The position numbers and the translations under genes are program-made. Under the pieces are notes generated by a model. It was not told where the DNA came from, searched no databases, and saw only the letters and a program-made list of their open reading frames with translations. From an uncultured Clostridia bacterium (lineage in GTDB: Bacteria > Bacillota > Clostridia > Christensenellales > UBA1242): a stretch of DNA of 43,723 nt. Positions within the stretch are counted from its first letter, which is position 1; the number at the start of each line of letters is the position of its first letter. The stretch is taken from NCBI GenBank assembly GCA_947625165.1, contig CANQNH010000003.1, positions 1 to 43,723 of the forward strand, in the 5' to 3' direction. Positions 9,342-21,400 of the stretch are shown here, piece after piece.

Positions 9342-9370
9342 AGTATAACAGCAAAACCAAACTTTGTCAA
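9342..9370 (-). promoter_or_regulatory. Near-consensus SigA promoter giving a predicted leaderless mRNA
   Basis: On the minus strand TTGACA (9365-9370) is followed by a 17-base spacer ending in TGT and then TATACT (9342-9347), so it is a consensus -35 with an extended -10. Six bases separate the -10 from the ATG at 9335, so the usual start of transcription (7 bases after the -10) coincides with the A of the start codon. It should drive the small membrane protein gene, dnaB and the following genes. Confidence 0.8.
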
Positions 9371-9408
9371 ACTTTATTCAAAATCGCAAAACTTTTTTGA
9401 GGAACAAA

Positions 9409-9434
9409 GAAAAAAAATAACCCAAAAGGGTTAT
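9409..9434 (-). terminator. Intrinsic terminator of typA
   Basis: On the minus strand ATAACCC-TTTT-GGGTTAT (9417-9434) is followed by a run of 8 U (9409-9416). The first arm includes the typA stop codon, so the terminator begins immediately at the end of the gene. Confidence 0.9.
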
Positions 9435-11263
9435 ATTTCTCCGCGCAACATTTTTCCGCGTTCACGCAGACGCATATTGTGGTCAAGGATGATTTTTCGG
9501 ATGCGAATGGACTTTGGTGTCACTTCCAAATATTCATCATCGCCCAAAAATTCGATGCAATCCTCAAGGCTCATATTGCGTGGCGGCGTCAGACGAAGAG
9601 CCTCGTCACTTCCGCTTGCACGCATATTGGAAAGATGTTTCATTTTGCAGACATTGACAACAATATCTCCGCCCTTTGGGTTTGAGCCAACAACCATTCC
9701 GCCATAAACCGCAACGCCAGGGCCGATGAACAATTCGCCGCGCTCCTGCGCATTGAACAAGCCATAGACAATCGCTTTACCCTCTTCGTGCGCAATCAAA
9801 GAGCCATAGTCACGGCGATTTATCTCACCTTTGTATGGCATATAGTCATAGAAAATTGAATTGATGATGCCCTCGCCACGCGTGTCAGTCAGATATTCAC
9901 TCTTGAAGCCAAACAGCCCGCGAGAAGGAATTAAAAACTCCATTCTCATTCTGTTTCCGTGCGGTGTCATTCCTTGCAACTCGCCCTTTCGAACACCCAT
10001 TTTGTTCATAACAACACCCACGCAGTCCTCTGGAACATCCAAGAAAAGCCTGTCGATTGGCTCACATTTGATGCCATCAATCGTCTTGATCAGCACTTTT
10101 GGCTGGCTGACTTGAAACTCATAACCATCACGGCGCATATTCTCAATCAGAATTGAAAGGTGCATCTCGCCGCGCCCGCGCACTTTGAATTTTTCCGCCG
10201 TGTCGCCATCTTCCACCCTCAAAGACAAATCCTTGACAGCCTCTTTATACAGCCTGTCACGCAAATGCCTTGATGTCACAAACTTTCCCTCTCTGCCAGC
10301 AAACGGACTGTCGTTGACCATAAATGTCATCTCCACGCTTGGCTCTGCAATCTTGACAAACTCAATCGGCTCAACTGCACTGTCATCGCAAATTGTGTCA
10401 CCAATTGTCACATCCTCCAAACCAGCAACGCACACAATTTCACCAACTTTGGCACTGTCAACAGGAATGCGTTTCAGCCCCTCATAAACAAACAGACTGA
10501 CAATTTTTGAACGCACCTTTTTGCTTTCATCGTGGAAATTGCAAACCGTCACGCTTTGTCCAACCTTGATGACACCGCGCTCAACCTTTCCAACCGCAAG
10601 TTTGCCGACATAGTCATTATGCTCTGCGGCAGAAACAAGCATTTTCAGTGGTGCGTTTTCATCGCCCTGTGGTGCAGGAATATGTTTCAAAATGGTGTCA
10701 AAAAGCGGCTTCATATCAGTGCCCTGACTGTTCATATCCAAAGATGCAACACCCAGCCTTGCCGATGCAAAAACAAATGGCGAATTGAGTTGTTCTTCGT
10801 CAGCGTCAAGTTCCAAGAACAGTTCCAAAACCTCGTCAACAACCTCTTTCACGCGGGCATCAGAGCGGTCAATCTTGTTGACCACAACGACAACCTTAAG
10901 CCCAAGTGACAGCGCTTTTTCAAGCACAAATCGAGTTTGTGGCATTGGACCTTCAAACGCATCCACAACAAGCAAAACGCCATCAACCATTTTCAAAACG
11001 CGTTCAACTTCGCCACCAAAATCGGCGTGACCAGGGGTGTCAACAACATTGATTTTGACGCCATCATAAAAACAAGAGGTGTTTTTTGACAAAATTGTGA
11101 TGCCACGCTCTCTTTCAAGTGCGTTGCTGTCCATAACTCTGTCCTCAACAACCTGATTGTCACGAAAAACATTCCCTTGTTTCAAAAGTTCGTTCACAAG
11201 AGAGGTTTTACCGTGGTCAACGTGGGCAATTATTGCAACATTTCTGATATTTTTGTTTTCCAT
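9431..11263 (-). CDS. typA: Ribosome-associated GTPase TypA/BipA
   Basis: Translational GTPase of the EF-G family that binds the ribosome and supports 50S assembly and stress adaptation, including growth at low temperature. The 610-residue length is standard. The G motifs are clear: G1 'AHVDHGKT' (13-20), G2 RGIT (53-56), G3 DTPGH (75-79), G4 NKID (129-132), and G5 around 'ASARLG' (166-171). The C-terminal half has the TypA-specific 'RGLFGFKSEYLTDTRGEGI' and 'GPGVAVYGGMVVG' segments. The start at 11263 lacks a strong ribosome binding site; the best is AAAGGA about 14 bases upstream. It is monocistronic, with its own promoter at 11307-11335 and a terminator overlapping the stop codon. Confidence 0.98.
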   Translation of the reverse strand: MENKNIRNVAIIAHVDHGKTSLVNELLKQGNVFRDNQVVEDRVMDSNALERERGITILSKNTSCFYDGVKINVVDTPGHADFGGEVERVLKMVDGVLLVVDAFEGPMPQTRFVLEKALSLGLKVVVVVNKIDRSDARVKEVVDEVLELFLELDADEEQLNSPFVFASARLGVASLDMNSQGTDMKPLFDTILKHIPAPQGDENAPLKMLVSAAEHNDYVGKLAVGKVERGVIKVGQSVTVCNFHDESKKVRSKIVSLFVYEGLKRIPVDSAKVGEIVCVAGLEDVTIGDTICDDSAVEPIEFVKIAEPSVEMTFMVNDSPFAGREGKFVTSRHLRDRLYKEAVKDLSLRVEDGDTAEKFKVRGRGEMHLSILIENMRRDGYEFQVSQPKVLIKTIDGIKCEPIDRLFLDVPEDCVGVVMNKMGVRKGELQGMTPHGNRMRMEFLIPSRGLFGFKSEYLTDTRGEGIINSIFYDYMPYKGEINRRDYGSLIAHEEGKAIVYGLFNAQERGELFIGPGVAVYGGMVVGSNPKGGDIVVNVCKMKHLSNMRASGSDEALRLTPPRNMSLEDCIEFLGDDEYLEVTPKSIRIRKIILDHNMRLRERGKMLRGEI

Positions 11264-11306
11264 AAGTCAAAGTGTCCTTTTTTGTTCTTTTGTAAGCAAC
11301 TTGTTT

Positions 11307-11335
11307 ATTATAGCACTTTTACAGCAAAAAAACAA
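11307..11335 (-). promoter_or_regulatory. SigA promoter of typA
   Basis: On the minus strand TTGTTT (11330-11335), a 17-base spacer, and consensus TATAAT (11307-11312). The predicted leader is about 37 bases. The -35 overlaps the U-run and stem base of the terminator at 11325-11349. Confidence 0.75.
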
Positions 11336-11349
11336 GGCTCAAAAGCCTT
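11325..11349 (-). terminator. Intrinsic terminator (probably bidirectional) after the giant-lipoprotein operon
   Basis: On the minus strand AAGGCT-TTTG-AGCCTT (11334-11349) is followed by GTTTTTTTG. Read on the plus strand the same hairpin is followed by a shorter T run. It lies about 180 bases after the 289-residue lipoprotein gene and directly abuts the typA promoter. Confidence 0.7.
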
Positions 11350-11528
11350 TTTGAAGAAAAAATTTGAAAAAAAACAATGTTTTTTTGCTCAACACAAGCA
11401 TTTTCAACATAATAAAAAGCATTCTTTTGAATTTTGGAAACCAAAAACAAACGGCAATTTTATGTGAAAGGCAATTTTGTGTTCAATGTCAGTTTTTATT
11501 TTTCAATGTCAAATTTTCAAGGCGAAAT

Positions 11529-12398
11529 TCATTTTGTCCTTATCTCAAACTTGCCAGCACACTTCTTTTTCATCACAAAATAGGCTGTCACCATTGTTGC
11601 AAGTGTCACAACAACCGCTGAGGCATACCAAACAGGCACATTTGGATGCGATGTGAAAAACACAATCTTGTTGTCAGTTTCAATCTGCGACTTGGTTTTG
11701 ACAAACACATTGTGATGAAAATTTTGGTCGTCATAGACAAGTTCCGATTTGAGCGATGTCTGATTTGTGGCATAGTCATAGATGAAAACGCTGTCATCAA
11801 AAATGCTATCAAACGAATTTGGAATTGAAAGAAATTTTGCCCACGAGGAAAGCGCAAGCAAATTGACTTGTTTCAAGTTTTCGGCACTCTCTGCACTGCT
11901 GATTGGAAAGGTTGTTTGGATTTGAGTTTTTCTTATGAAAAATCCACTCTCAACAGGTTTTTCGGTTTTTTGCTCTTCGCCCTCACCCTCTTCAGTGTCA
12001 CCGCCAAAAAATTTTTGTTGCGCCTCAAGATTGTTAAAAACGATTGAAAAGCCAATGCCGTCAACATCAGAAAAATATGCCACATTTCCAACCTTTGCCC
12101 CATCTGTCACCCTTTCTTTGTTTTGCTCGGCAAGCGCGTTGACATAGGTTGAAAGAAACAGTCGATAGGTCTTGATTTGTTCCTCATCAAGCCCTCTTTC
12201 TTCAAATTTTTCACTGTTCACGGGGAAGATGTAGGACACAGCAATCTTGCCCGAGCCGTCCGCTTGCCTGAGAATGCGAAAAGCGTCTTTTTCAAACACT
12301 TTTGACATGTCCGCACGGTTCTGAGTGCAGCCAGCCAAAGAGAAAACGCACAACGCACAAAAGAGGAATGAAAAAAGAGCATAAAAGGTTTTCTTCAT
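11529..12398 (-). CDS. Doubly anchored lipoprotein (lipid plus C-terminal helix), partner candidate of the giant protein
   Basis: A 289-residue protein with a lipoprotein signal ending L-A-G-C (Cys 24) and, unusually, a second hydrophobic segment near the C-terminus (about 256-276) followed by a basic Lys/Arg tail. Topology would put residues 25-255 outside, held to the membrane at both ends, with a short cytosolic tail. The ectodomain has no motif I recognise; an acidic Glu/Gly stretch lies in the middle. ATG 12398 follows AAGG and is 43 bases after the stop of the 11.5-kb gene with no terminator between, so the two form an operon. That position suggests a role with the giant lipoprotein, but this is inference. 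Confidence 0.8.
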   Translation of the reverse strand: MKKTFYALFSFLFCALCVFSLAGCTQNRADMSKVFEKDAFRILRQADGSGKIAVSYIFPVNSEKFEERGLDEEQIKTYRLFLSTYVNALAEQNKERVTDGAKVGNVAYFSDVDGIGFSIVFNNLEAQQKFFGGDTEEGEGEEQKTEKPVESGFFIRKTQIQTTFPISSAESAENLKQVNLLALSSWAKFLSIPNSFDSIFDDSVFIYDYATNQTSLKSELVYDDQNFHHNVFVKTKSQIETDNKIVFFTSHPNVPVWYASAVVVTLATMVTAYFVMKKKCAGKFEIRTK

Positions 12399-12441
12399 AC
12401 CTTATTTATACTCTTTTTCAATCTGCATTATTCTTTGATTT

Positions 12442-15400
12442 TCAGCCAACAGATTTGGTTGTGGCATAGCCAGAGCCATCGTCCACAGTCATTGTGGATA
12501 TGCCACTGACTGTTGGCACTTTTGTGCTTTGGGTTTGCAAATCAAAGACACCTTTTTGAAGCACAACCACACCGCCAGCAAAACAGGTCATTGAGTTGGA
12601 TTTTGTTGCATTGACTGAGATTGTTGCATTATTCTCTGCCTTAATATTGCCACCTATATTTGAAATGGCAATTCCTGCAATTTGAATGCCGCTTGCACCC
12701 GTTGCAGAAAGCACCATTTTGAGCGAAGCCGTTTCGGCGGTCGAACAATCTTCAAGGGTTGCATAGTTTGTGTAAACAAGCCCAGCAAAGAAAATGTTTT
12801 GCGCTCTGCCACTGTCTTGAATTTCTGTTTGTGCGTTGAATTTGCAGTTTTTCAAAGTGCCACGATTGACTGACACAACACCGCTGTATGACATTGTCAG
12901 CACGGTGGAAGATGCAACATAGCCAACAAAGTTTGTGGAAAATTCATCAATTTCAACACCTTCAATCACACCGCTGTTGGAAATGGCAATGGCTGAAATC
13001 AGCGTTCTGTCCTGAATTGTGGCGCTGCTTTGGAAATTGGCTTTTATGTGCAAGTTTTGAATTTGCGCGCCCTGTCTGATTTCTCTGAAAAGTGCTGTTG
13101 CGTTTTTAAAGCTGAATTTTGTTTCGTTTCCATCAGAAATCGCCGTGTCTGTGTTTCTGACATCAAGAGTGCTGTCAAGTCTTTCCACCCCACTTGAAGT
13201 GAACGAAACTGTGTTTCCATTTCCAAGCAAAATTCCGTCAAAAGCGCCGTCAACATAGATGCCGCTGAAATCAAGTTGCAAGCCATCATCACCTTCCGGC
13301 TCAAGAGAGAAGTAATATCTCGTTTCCTCATCTTTATGCTGCAAGCCAGCGGTTGTGTATTCGTTCAAATCCTTGCTCATACGGTGCTTGATGTTTGCAA
13401 ACTGCTGTGCGGTTTTGATGACATATGGGTTTGCGCTCGTGCCTTGCCCTTCTGCAAAAAGGTTGAACTCAACGCTGTCAGTTGAGCCATTCCCGTCCGC
13501 ATCCGTTTCGTCAACATACGAAAGTTCGTCACTTTGGATGCTGGTTTGATTGAGTTTGATGCGAAGTTTCAATTTGACGGTTGCAACGATTGTCGGTTTG
13601 AAGGTGCTTTCTTTGATTGTGTAAGTTCGCACTTCCTGAGCATCACCGATGATGTAAGTTGCCTCAACAACAAATGTTGGTTTCTCAATCTTGCTTGCCG
13701 AAACTCTGAACAACTCACCTTCAATTTCAACAATGGCATTTTCGCCCTGATTTTCAACAACTTTGACAAGTGCGCTGCCATCAAAAGTCTTGGTTTTTTG
13801 CGCTCCGTCCTCGCCCATATCTTCTTGAATTTCTTTCTTGAAATCTGTGCGTTTCACAAAGTAGAACGCCCCGTCTTTGATGATTTTGATATGGTCTTTT
13901 TCAGCAACATCCTCAGCAACATTCAAAACTTCGCCGCTTTCCACAGTTTTCTCAGACGGAGTTTCAAGGTCGTCCTCATTTTCATAGAGCGGGCAAGTTG
14001 CATTTGCGGTGTAAACATATTTCATCTGCTGTGCTGTGACAACCGAGTTGAACGAATTGAAAGGATAGTCCCACGAGAACTCTTGCTCCTCGTCGTCCCA
14101 AGCAATTTTGACATTTTCAACACTCGTGCGATGCAACATAAACGCCTCACTTCTGTTGCTGTTCAATTTCCCTTCACAGCGAACTTCAAACCAAACTTTT
14201 GATGTGTCCTCGCTGGTGATGATGACATAGTCCTCAACATAGCCGTCCGGCCAGGAAACGCTTTCCGTGTTGACGCTGTCTTTCATAATGTAGAGTTTGT
14301 TTTTCGAACTTGTGAAAACAATTTCGCGCTCGGCTGAGCCGTTGAGTGCGTTCAAATCTTCAAAATGAGCCACAATTTCATTTTGCTGACTGTCTGGGCG
14401 TGTGAAATAATTCTCAAATGAGATGTATTCGTTGCCCGACATGGTCAAAACTTCAAAATCTGTGCCCAAAATGCCAGTCAGTTTTGTGAACTGCCCAGAC
14501 CTTGCAACAGAATTGATGAGTTGCCTGTCTGGATTTCCAGAACCAATCACAACATAAACTTGCAAAGTGCTTATTCCTTCAGGGATTGTTCTTTCGCCCG
14601 GAGTTTCCGCGAATGTGATTGTGAAAGTTCCATCAGCATAGGTGATTGTCTTTGTTCCAACATATTCTCTTCCATTCTCGTCAGCCACAACAAAGCGGAA
14701 ATAGTTTTCCAGATTGTTCTCTGTCAGCGTGTCGCCGGCAACAGAGGTGACGGCTGGGGTGTAAGTCCACGACAACAGTCCGTTTTCATTGACACTCAAA
14801 CTGCCCTCATCAATAGGCTTGATGCGTTTAAGTCCAGAAAGAACAGCCCCCTCGCTCATTAAACTTTCAAAATTGGAGTTGGCATATTTTGTGTGTCCGC
14901 CTGCAAATCCGCCCTCAACAAGCGGAACCTCATTTGAGCCAGAAAGCAGTGCCACTGCCTGAACGGTGACCTTATAAAGCACATCTTCGCGGTCAAGTTC
15001 AGGTTTTTCTTTGACGTTCAGAAAGTCAAACACAATCTTTCCGTCTTTTTCAAGCGCGGTGTAGAAAGTTTCAATGTCGTCTTCCGTTCCAACTCTTGTT
15101 TCAACATTTTCAACTTCGTTTGTGGTGTATCTCTCCACGCGGATTTTGTAAACATCTTGTGCACTTTCAGGGATTTTCAACGATGAGCCATCAATCTCAC
15201 GCCCCACAACAGTGTCAAAATTCAGAAGCCCGCCCACAATCTGCATTGTTTCTTGGACAACTTTGTCAAGCATCACGGCTGGAAGCGCACCAACATTGCT
15301 CTTCACAACAACGCCTTCCGTGCGTGCCTCACCTGTGGCAACGTCCACACATTCAAGGTCTTTGATGTAGTATGCACTTGAAGAGCCGTTTGTTTTCTTT

Positions 15401-18400
15401 TTGAATGTTGCCGTTGAGCCAAGACTTTCGGCATAGAAATTTTTGGCATTAAACTCTGTGGCTTTAAACGCAGCCTCAGGGGTTTCTGGGTCAAGCCCCG
15501 GAACGATGCCTGTTTCATATTCAAATCCGAAATATTTTTCCTCGTCACACACTTGAAGATAGGTCAAACCGATGGTGGAAACATCGTTATAGAGGTTGTA
15601 AACATATTTGTCGGTGTCGGAATAGCTGTTTGCAAGATATGTCCTGTTCTGCTCGTCGCCCTTGATGAACAGATGCCCAAGCTTGTTTTGAAGTTGTGGA
15701 GCATACAGCTTGAACACATTTTGAATTTGCAGCATATCGCTGTCAACATAGATGGTGTTCCCTGTGACACCGCCAATCAAAAGGAAGCGTATGTATTCAT
15801 AAAGTCCAGCACCAGAAGCCTCTGTGCCATCCATTCCGCTCAAAGAGAAAGTTGGATTTGTCAAGTCGCCAGAAACACGCGTTGACTCCTCAGTTGCACG
15901 ATTTTGTTTGTAAATCACATAGGTGTCACGATTTTGTTGTGTCTGCCAATAGAATTGCCCATCTCTGATGCCAAATTGTGTCAGTTCCAAGAACGTCATT
16001 GCAAACATTTCTGATTTGCTGGACAGGGAATAGTCCGTGCCAATCGCACAAATCTGGAATTGTTTTGGCTCAACTTTGTCAATTTCACTTTCAAATCTGC
16101 CAAGCAGCGAGTCTCCACTGTTATAGTTGATGTAAAATTCAAGTGTGTCGCCATTGTCTGTGACTGTCGCGGTTGTTGAAAGTGCTGTGTTTGACAAACA
16201 TTGAAGCCTCCACCCGCCTGACTGAACAAGTGTGTAATACGATTCGCCAACTTTGAGATAATAGCCGGTTGCATCAATTTGTGTGTAAGCAGAAGAGGAT
16301 GAAGAGTATGTCCAAACCTTACTCTTTTTGACAGTCACTTTGAGGGCTTTGGTATAGTCCTGAGATTTCTCTTGGTCAACCGTGATTGTCACATCAGGCT
16401 CGCCATTGATGTATATTTCATTCTTACCCAAACTGTTCTCATATTCATACATATAAGAATTAAGTGAGAATGCATTGCCAAGCAAGCAATATTCCATCTT
16501 ATATTTTCCTGCCTGCAAAGTGTTGAGATAGTCATCCACAAACAGAGCCGGCCCGCCAAGTCCTGCAGATGCGCGTTCAATTCTTTCATAGAAGTTTGCA
16601 AGGGTTGCCTTGCTTGATCCAAGCGTTGTTGCTTCAACAAGGGCATCAATTCGATCTTTGAGATTGCCAGATGCGTTGCGGGAATAGAAATCAATAAGAT
16701 TTGACACAAGTTCGACAATCGGCACATCATATGAGCGCGCATAACCCTGCACTCCGCCGCCTTCCGCAAGAGGAGTGAACCTCAGTCGCAGGAAGAGCAT
16801 ATTTTCTTCAAGCAAATCTTTGAGTGTGAAGGTGAAAGGCTCTTCAAAAATTGTATCCTCGCTGGCAAGCTCTTCCGCAATCATGGACAAACTTCTTGCC
16901 TCGCTTGGCTCTTCCGTCAAAAGTTTGAAGAATTTGCCATCTTTGTTCCAATCGATAAACAGTCTGCCATCATCGATCTGAATGACCGAGGTTTGAACTT
17001 TGTTTTTTCTGACTTTGATTGGCAAGCCACTGACATCACTATAGAATGTCAGTGCAGACGAAACGACCGACAGATTTGAAGTGTCCTCGCAAATTGCTTG
17101 CACTGCAACATAGATTGAAGTGTCATCGCAGAACATTTTTGAGGTGTCCACAGTTGTCGTTTTGGTCTTGATGTGTGCCCAAGCAACAGGCGACGAGCCG
17201 CCGATGGATGCAACGAAATAGACATAATATTGTTCAGCGTCAACGCCCTCCCAAGTCAAATTTCCACCTCTTATCATCAACGATGTGACATTCGCATAGC
17301 GGAAGAATTTGAAAGGTTTGCCCGATTTGTCAGTTTTGAGCCAATCCGAAACACAGAATTTTGTTTTCGTTCCAACTTTTGCAAATTCAAGTTCGAAATA
17401 GCCCGAACGACCTTCCAGCTTTTCATTGTTAAACACATCCACAAGGTTCACAGCAAAGGTTGTTTCAAAGTATGGGTTTGAAAGAGCCTGCTCTTTTGAA
17501 ACAAAAACGGTTTGCACAAAATCATCTTGTTTCACTTTCACATAGAAGCCCGATGTCAAGAAACCACCAACCATGTCTTCCTCATCGTCATCATTTCCAA
17601 ACAAAACATAGGTGTTCACAAAGTCTTCTTGAATGTCGCCATCACCCTTGTTTTTCGCATCTGTCCCAAGTTTGACAACTTCTTGGAATTGAATGTCTGA
17701 GATGTATGAAAATTCATATTTCGCCGCCTTGGATGCAAGATAGAGCGCTTCCGGCGTGCTTTGCTTGTATGCCCAGAAAGTCAGGCTCATATTTTCGGTC
17801 ATCTCAACACTCCAACCGCTGTCACTGAGCGCGGTGAGGATGTCAAGAAGCGAATATCGAAAATCCACGCCAACACCAGAGGTTGATGTGATGCCGCCGG
17901 TCAGTTCGATTGAAACAACTTCCTCTTTGTCCAAACTTTGTTTGTTTCTTCCAACATACAAGAAATTGTTTTCGTCAAGAGTGTCCAAAGTGAATGTTAT
18001 GCCATCTGGATGGTCTGGGTCGTGCTGAATTTGCAAGATGTCGTTGACTTTATAGAAGCCAAAATCGCCAAATGAGGAATATGGCATCGAATCAAGCAAG
18101 AAGTTTGCACCAGAGGCAGCTCCCTCGCCAATGATGACCACTTCAACATAAAATGCCTGCGCGGACTCTTCTTTAAGATCAATTTCCAAAAGCACCGTTG
18201 TGGAGTTGACAACTGTTGTGGTTTTCCAACTCTGAATTGGTCTTGTTTCCAAGCCGTCAACAATCACATAGCGATACATCAACTTTTGCCCTTCTTCAAG
18301 CCCTGCCAGATAAACCCTTCCCATCGAAACGGAAACATCTTCTTTGCGGATTGGATTTCCCACAATTGTTGCATTGAATGTGCAGGCATGAGAGTTGTTG

Positions 18401-21400
18401 AAATTTTCCCCGTCACCAACCGCAACAAGTTCGAAAAACACTTGGCAATCCTCTTCCAAATCCTCTCTTGAGAATTTGTTTTCGCCAATCAGGTTTTCAT
18501 AGGTCTCGCCAAAAATTTCATAGAGAGTTCTCTTCACCAAACCGCCAGAGTTGGTGTTGTCGGTTTGATATTCATAAACAAGGTCGCCCTTTTCTCCGTC
18601 AACAACTTTGTAGGTGCGCAAAATGTAGCCCTGCGCATTGTCAACGACTTTCCACACAAGGCGCATCTCGTCATCGCTGCGCTCAATTTTGATTGTGTCC
18701 GCATCCACGCTTTCAAGCCTCTTCATTGTGAAAAGAACTTCTTTTTCAACAGATGAAACATAATATTTTGTCTGAGTTGAAATCACTTCCGTTTCGTGCG
18801 TTGCCATAACTTTCAAGTTGAATTGTCCATTTTCCCAATTGTCTGGCGCATCAAACACAAAACGTCCTTCACCATTTGCTTTGACAACATAGATTTCCGC
18901 ACCATTCTTGACAAAATATGCCACTTTGCCATCGCGACCTCCGGTGATTTCAAAGCCGTTGACCGTGCGCGAAATGTTGGCATCACTGACACTTGCCAGC
19001 ACCTCAAACGGCTCACTTTCAACCATTCCCGATGCGTTCACTTGCGTTCCGCCAACTGATGCAAGAAAATATTTTGAATTTTGCGCGCTGTTGTTGACAA
19101 ACGCACTCAATTTGATTTGCCCGCCAGATGCAAGGTTTTCGTTGAACCACTCGCTTTGTGTCGTTCCAAGGTCATATTCAAACAGTCCCTCACTGCCGTC
19201 AACTTCCCCAGAGAATGTCACAAAGAATGCCTTTGAAGTTGTGATTGTTGGGGATGAGCTTTCGCCGCTGAAAATGTCCACTTTCAAAACAACGCCTTCG
19301 GCAAGTTCTTCCAAAAACTCCTCGGAATATGTGAACTGCACCACTTTGCCAAAGCCAATTTGGTCTGGCTTGAAGGTGACGCCGCTCAAATCGTGCGCGC
19401 GTTTAAGTGTGAGAACATATGCTGACGAAGGCAGCAGCGCGTGAGCATTGTCGCCCTCGCTGACAGCATAGATTTCAAATTTGAGGTCGTTTTCTGTGGT
19501 GAGATAGTTTGCGATTTCTGCGCTTGAAAGTGTGACATCATATGCCTCACCGGCATTGCTTGCTGTGACTTTGCGCAAATATTCTCTTCCTGTGGATGCA
19601 ACGCGATATATTTCAAAAGTTCCGTTTCCGCCATAGTTTCCTTTCAAAGACAATTTCACATCTGGATGTTGTGCATTGAGAGGGTCAGATTTTTCATAAA
19701 CATATTCCAACGCGGAAAGTTCTGGCATCGCAAGTTTTTGCGTGACTGCCGAAGCATTGTAAATATAATGGTTGCACTCGCCAGCGCCCTCATCCACAGT
19801 GTTGAGCAATTTTTGTGCATCGGCATAGAAAACATCGCCTGCCACAACAGAGTATGCCCCCAAATGCGCTGAAAGGCTGACAGTGATTTCGCCTGCCTGA
19901 AATTCTTGCAAATCTTGCAACAACTGCTGAGCATTTTCATCTTCGGCATCCGTCAAATTGACACTTGTTTTGGTGGTTTTGAAGGTTGCAATTCTTCCTG
20001 CCGTATCCTTGAAAATCAAAACATATTCAAGTGATGGCAGGTTTTTGCCAACGCCGTATTCTTTCCAAGACACAACATTTCCTTCAAATGTGATGGTGTC
20101 ATTTTCAGGTTTCACACCCTCATCATTCATCGCTTTTGCTGTCCAAGACGCCTTTTCGCTGTTGATATAATAGGTTGTGCAAAGCAGTTTGCCCGCCTCT
20201 TCTTGCTCTGGATGTTCCTTTTCCTCCACCTTTTGTCCAATGATGGTGAAGTCATATGGATTTTCCGTTCCTTCAATTTTCACTTTGCCCGAAGTTGAAT
20301 TTTCGCTCAAAACTCTGCTGCCATATTCCACCTTGACCGCTGTTGAAAAGTCAATTTCTGGTGCAACATAGGCAAGTTCCGCAAGGTCAGTCAATGTCAC
20401 TTTGTCAAGAGGTCTCAATTTGTAAATCTTCACAAGTGACGATGCGTTTGATGTCAAATATTGCGGATGCGAAACTTTGACATAGAAGGTGAAGAATTGC
20501 CCAACAGTTTTGTGCTCGCTTGTGAAGTTTGTGAAAGAGTTTGTGGAAACACTTTCAAGCAAAGTGTCCTCGCCACTTTCAGAACGAACATAGATTTCAT
20601 ATTGCACGTTTGCAAGTTGAGGCGCGCCCAAAGGTTCGCCACCAACTGCGGCGCTGTTCCAAGAAAGAGTGTAGTTCTGCCCCTCATAATCAAAAGTCGG
20701 AACAACCTCATCAAACTTTTTCACTTCCACAAAATCCTCTTCGTTTGCCGTCTTTGCAAACAAGGAAGAAATTTGCACAAAGGTTGAGCCTTCGCTGTCG
20801 CGTTCAGTGTTTTGATAAGCAAACACTCTGAATTTGATGGAGTTTGCTTGCGCAAAGACAGAACTCAAATCCTCCACTTCGTTCAGTTTGTCAATGAAAC
20901 TTTGAATGTTGATTGAAATTTTGTTTCCTTCCAAAAGTTCCTCAACATAATCCACCTTCACACCAAACTCACCCGAATGCCGATCAACCGTCACTTTCTC
21001 CGTTTCAAAACGAACGGTGAATTTGTTTGTGTCACCATTAACGCCCGTGCAGTCAATGTCAACAACATAATATGCCGTTGCAGTTGCTTGGTCGTGCTCA
21101 AAAACAAGTTTCCCACTTTCAAATTGCAAATTGGTCGGGTTGGAAAGTCGCTGGAATGCGATGTTTGACTTTCCACTTTCCAAAAAGACATTCAGTTCGG
21201 TTTCGTCTTCACTTTCCGTCTTTTCAATTTCAAAATAGTTCCCCTCTTTCTTTGAGCCATTCAGCGTGATGTCCAACGAGAATTTGACAAAATTTCCCTC
21301 GTCATCAACAATCTTGATTGTGGCATCCTCAGTGCTGTTTGCAAGCAATTTGTCACCTTTGGAAACAACAATCTCGCTGACACCCTTTGTTTTTCTGATT

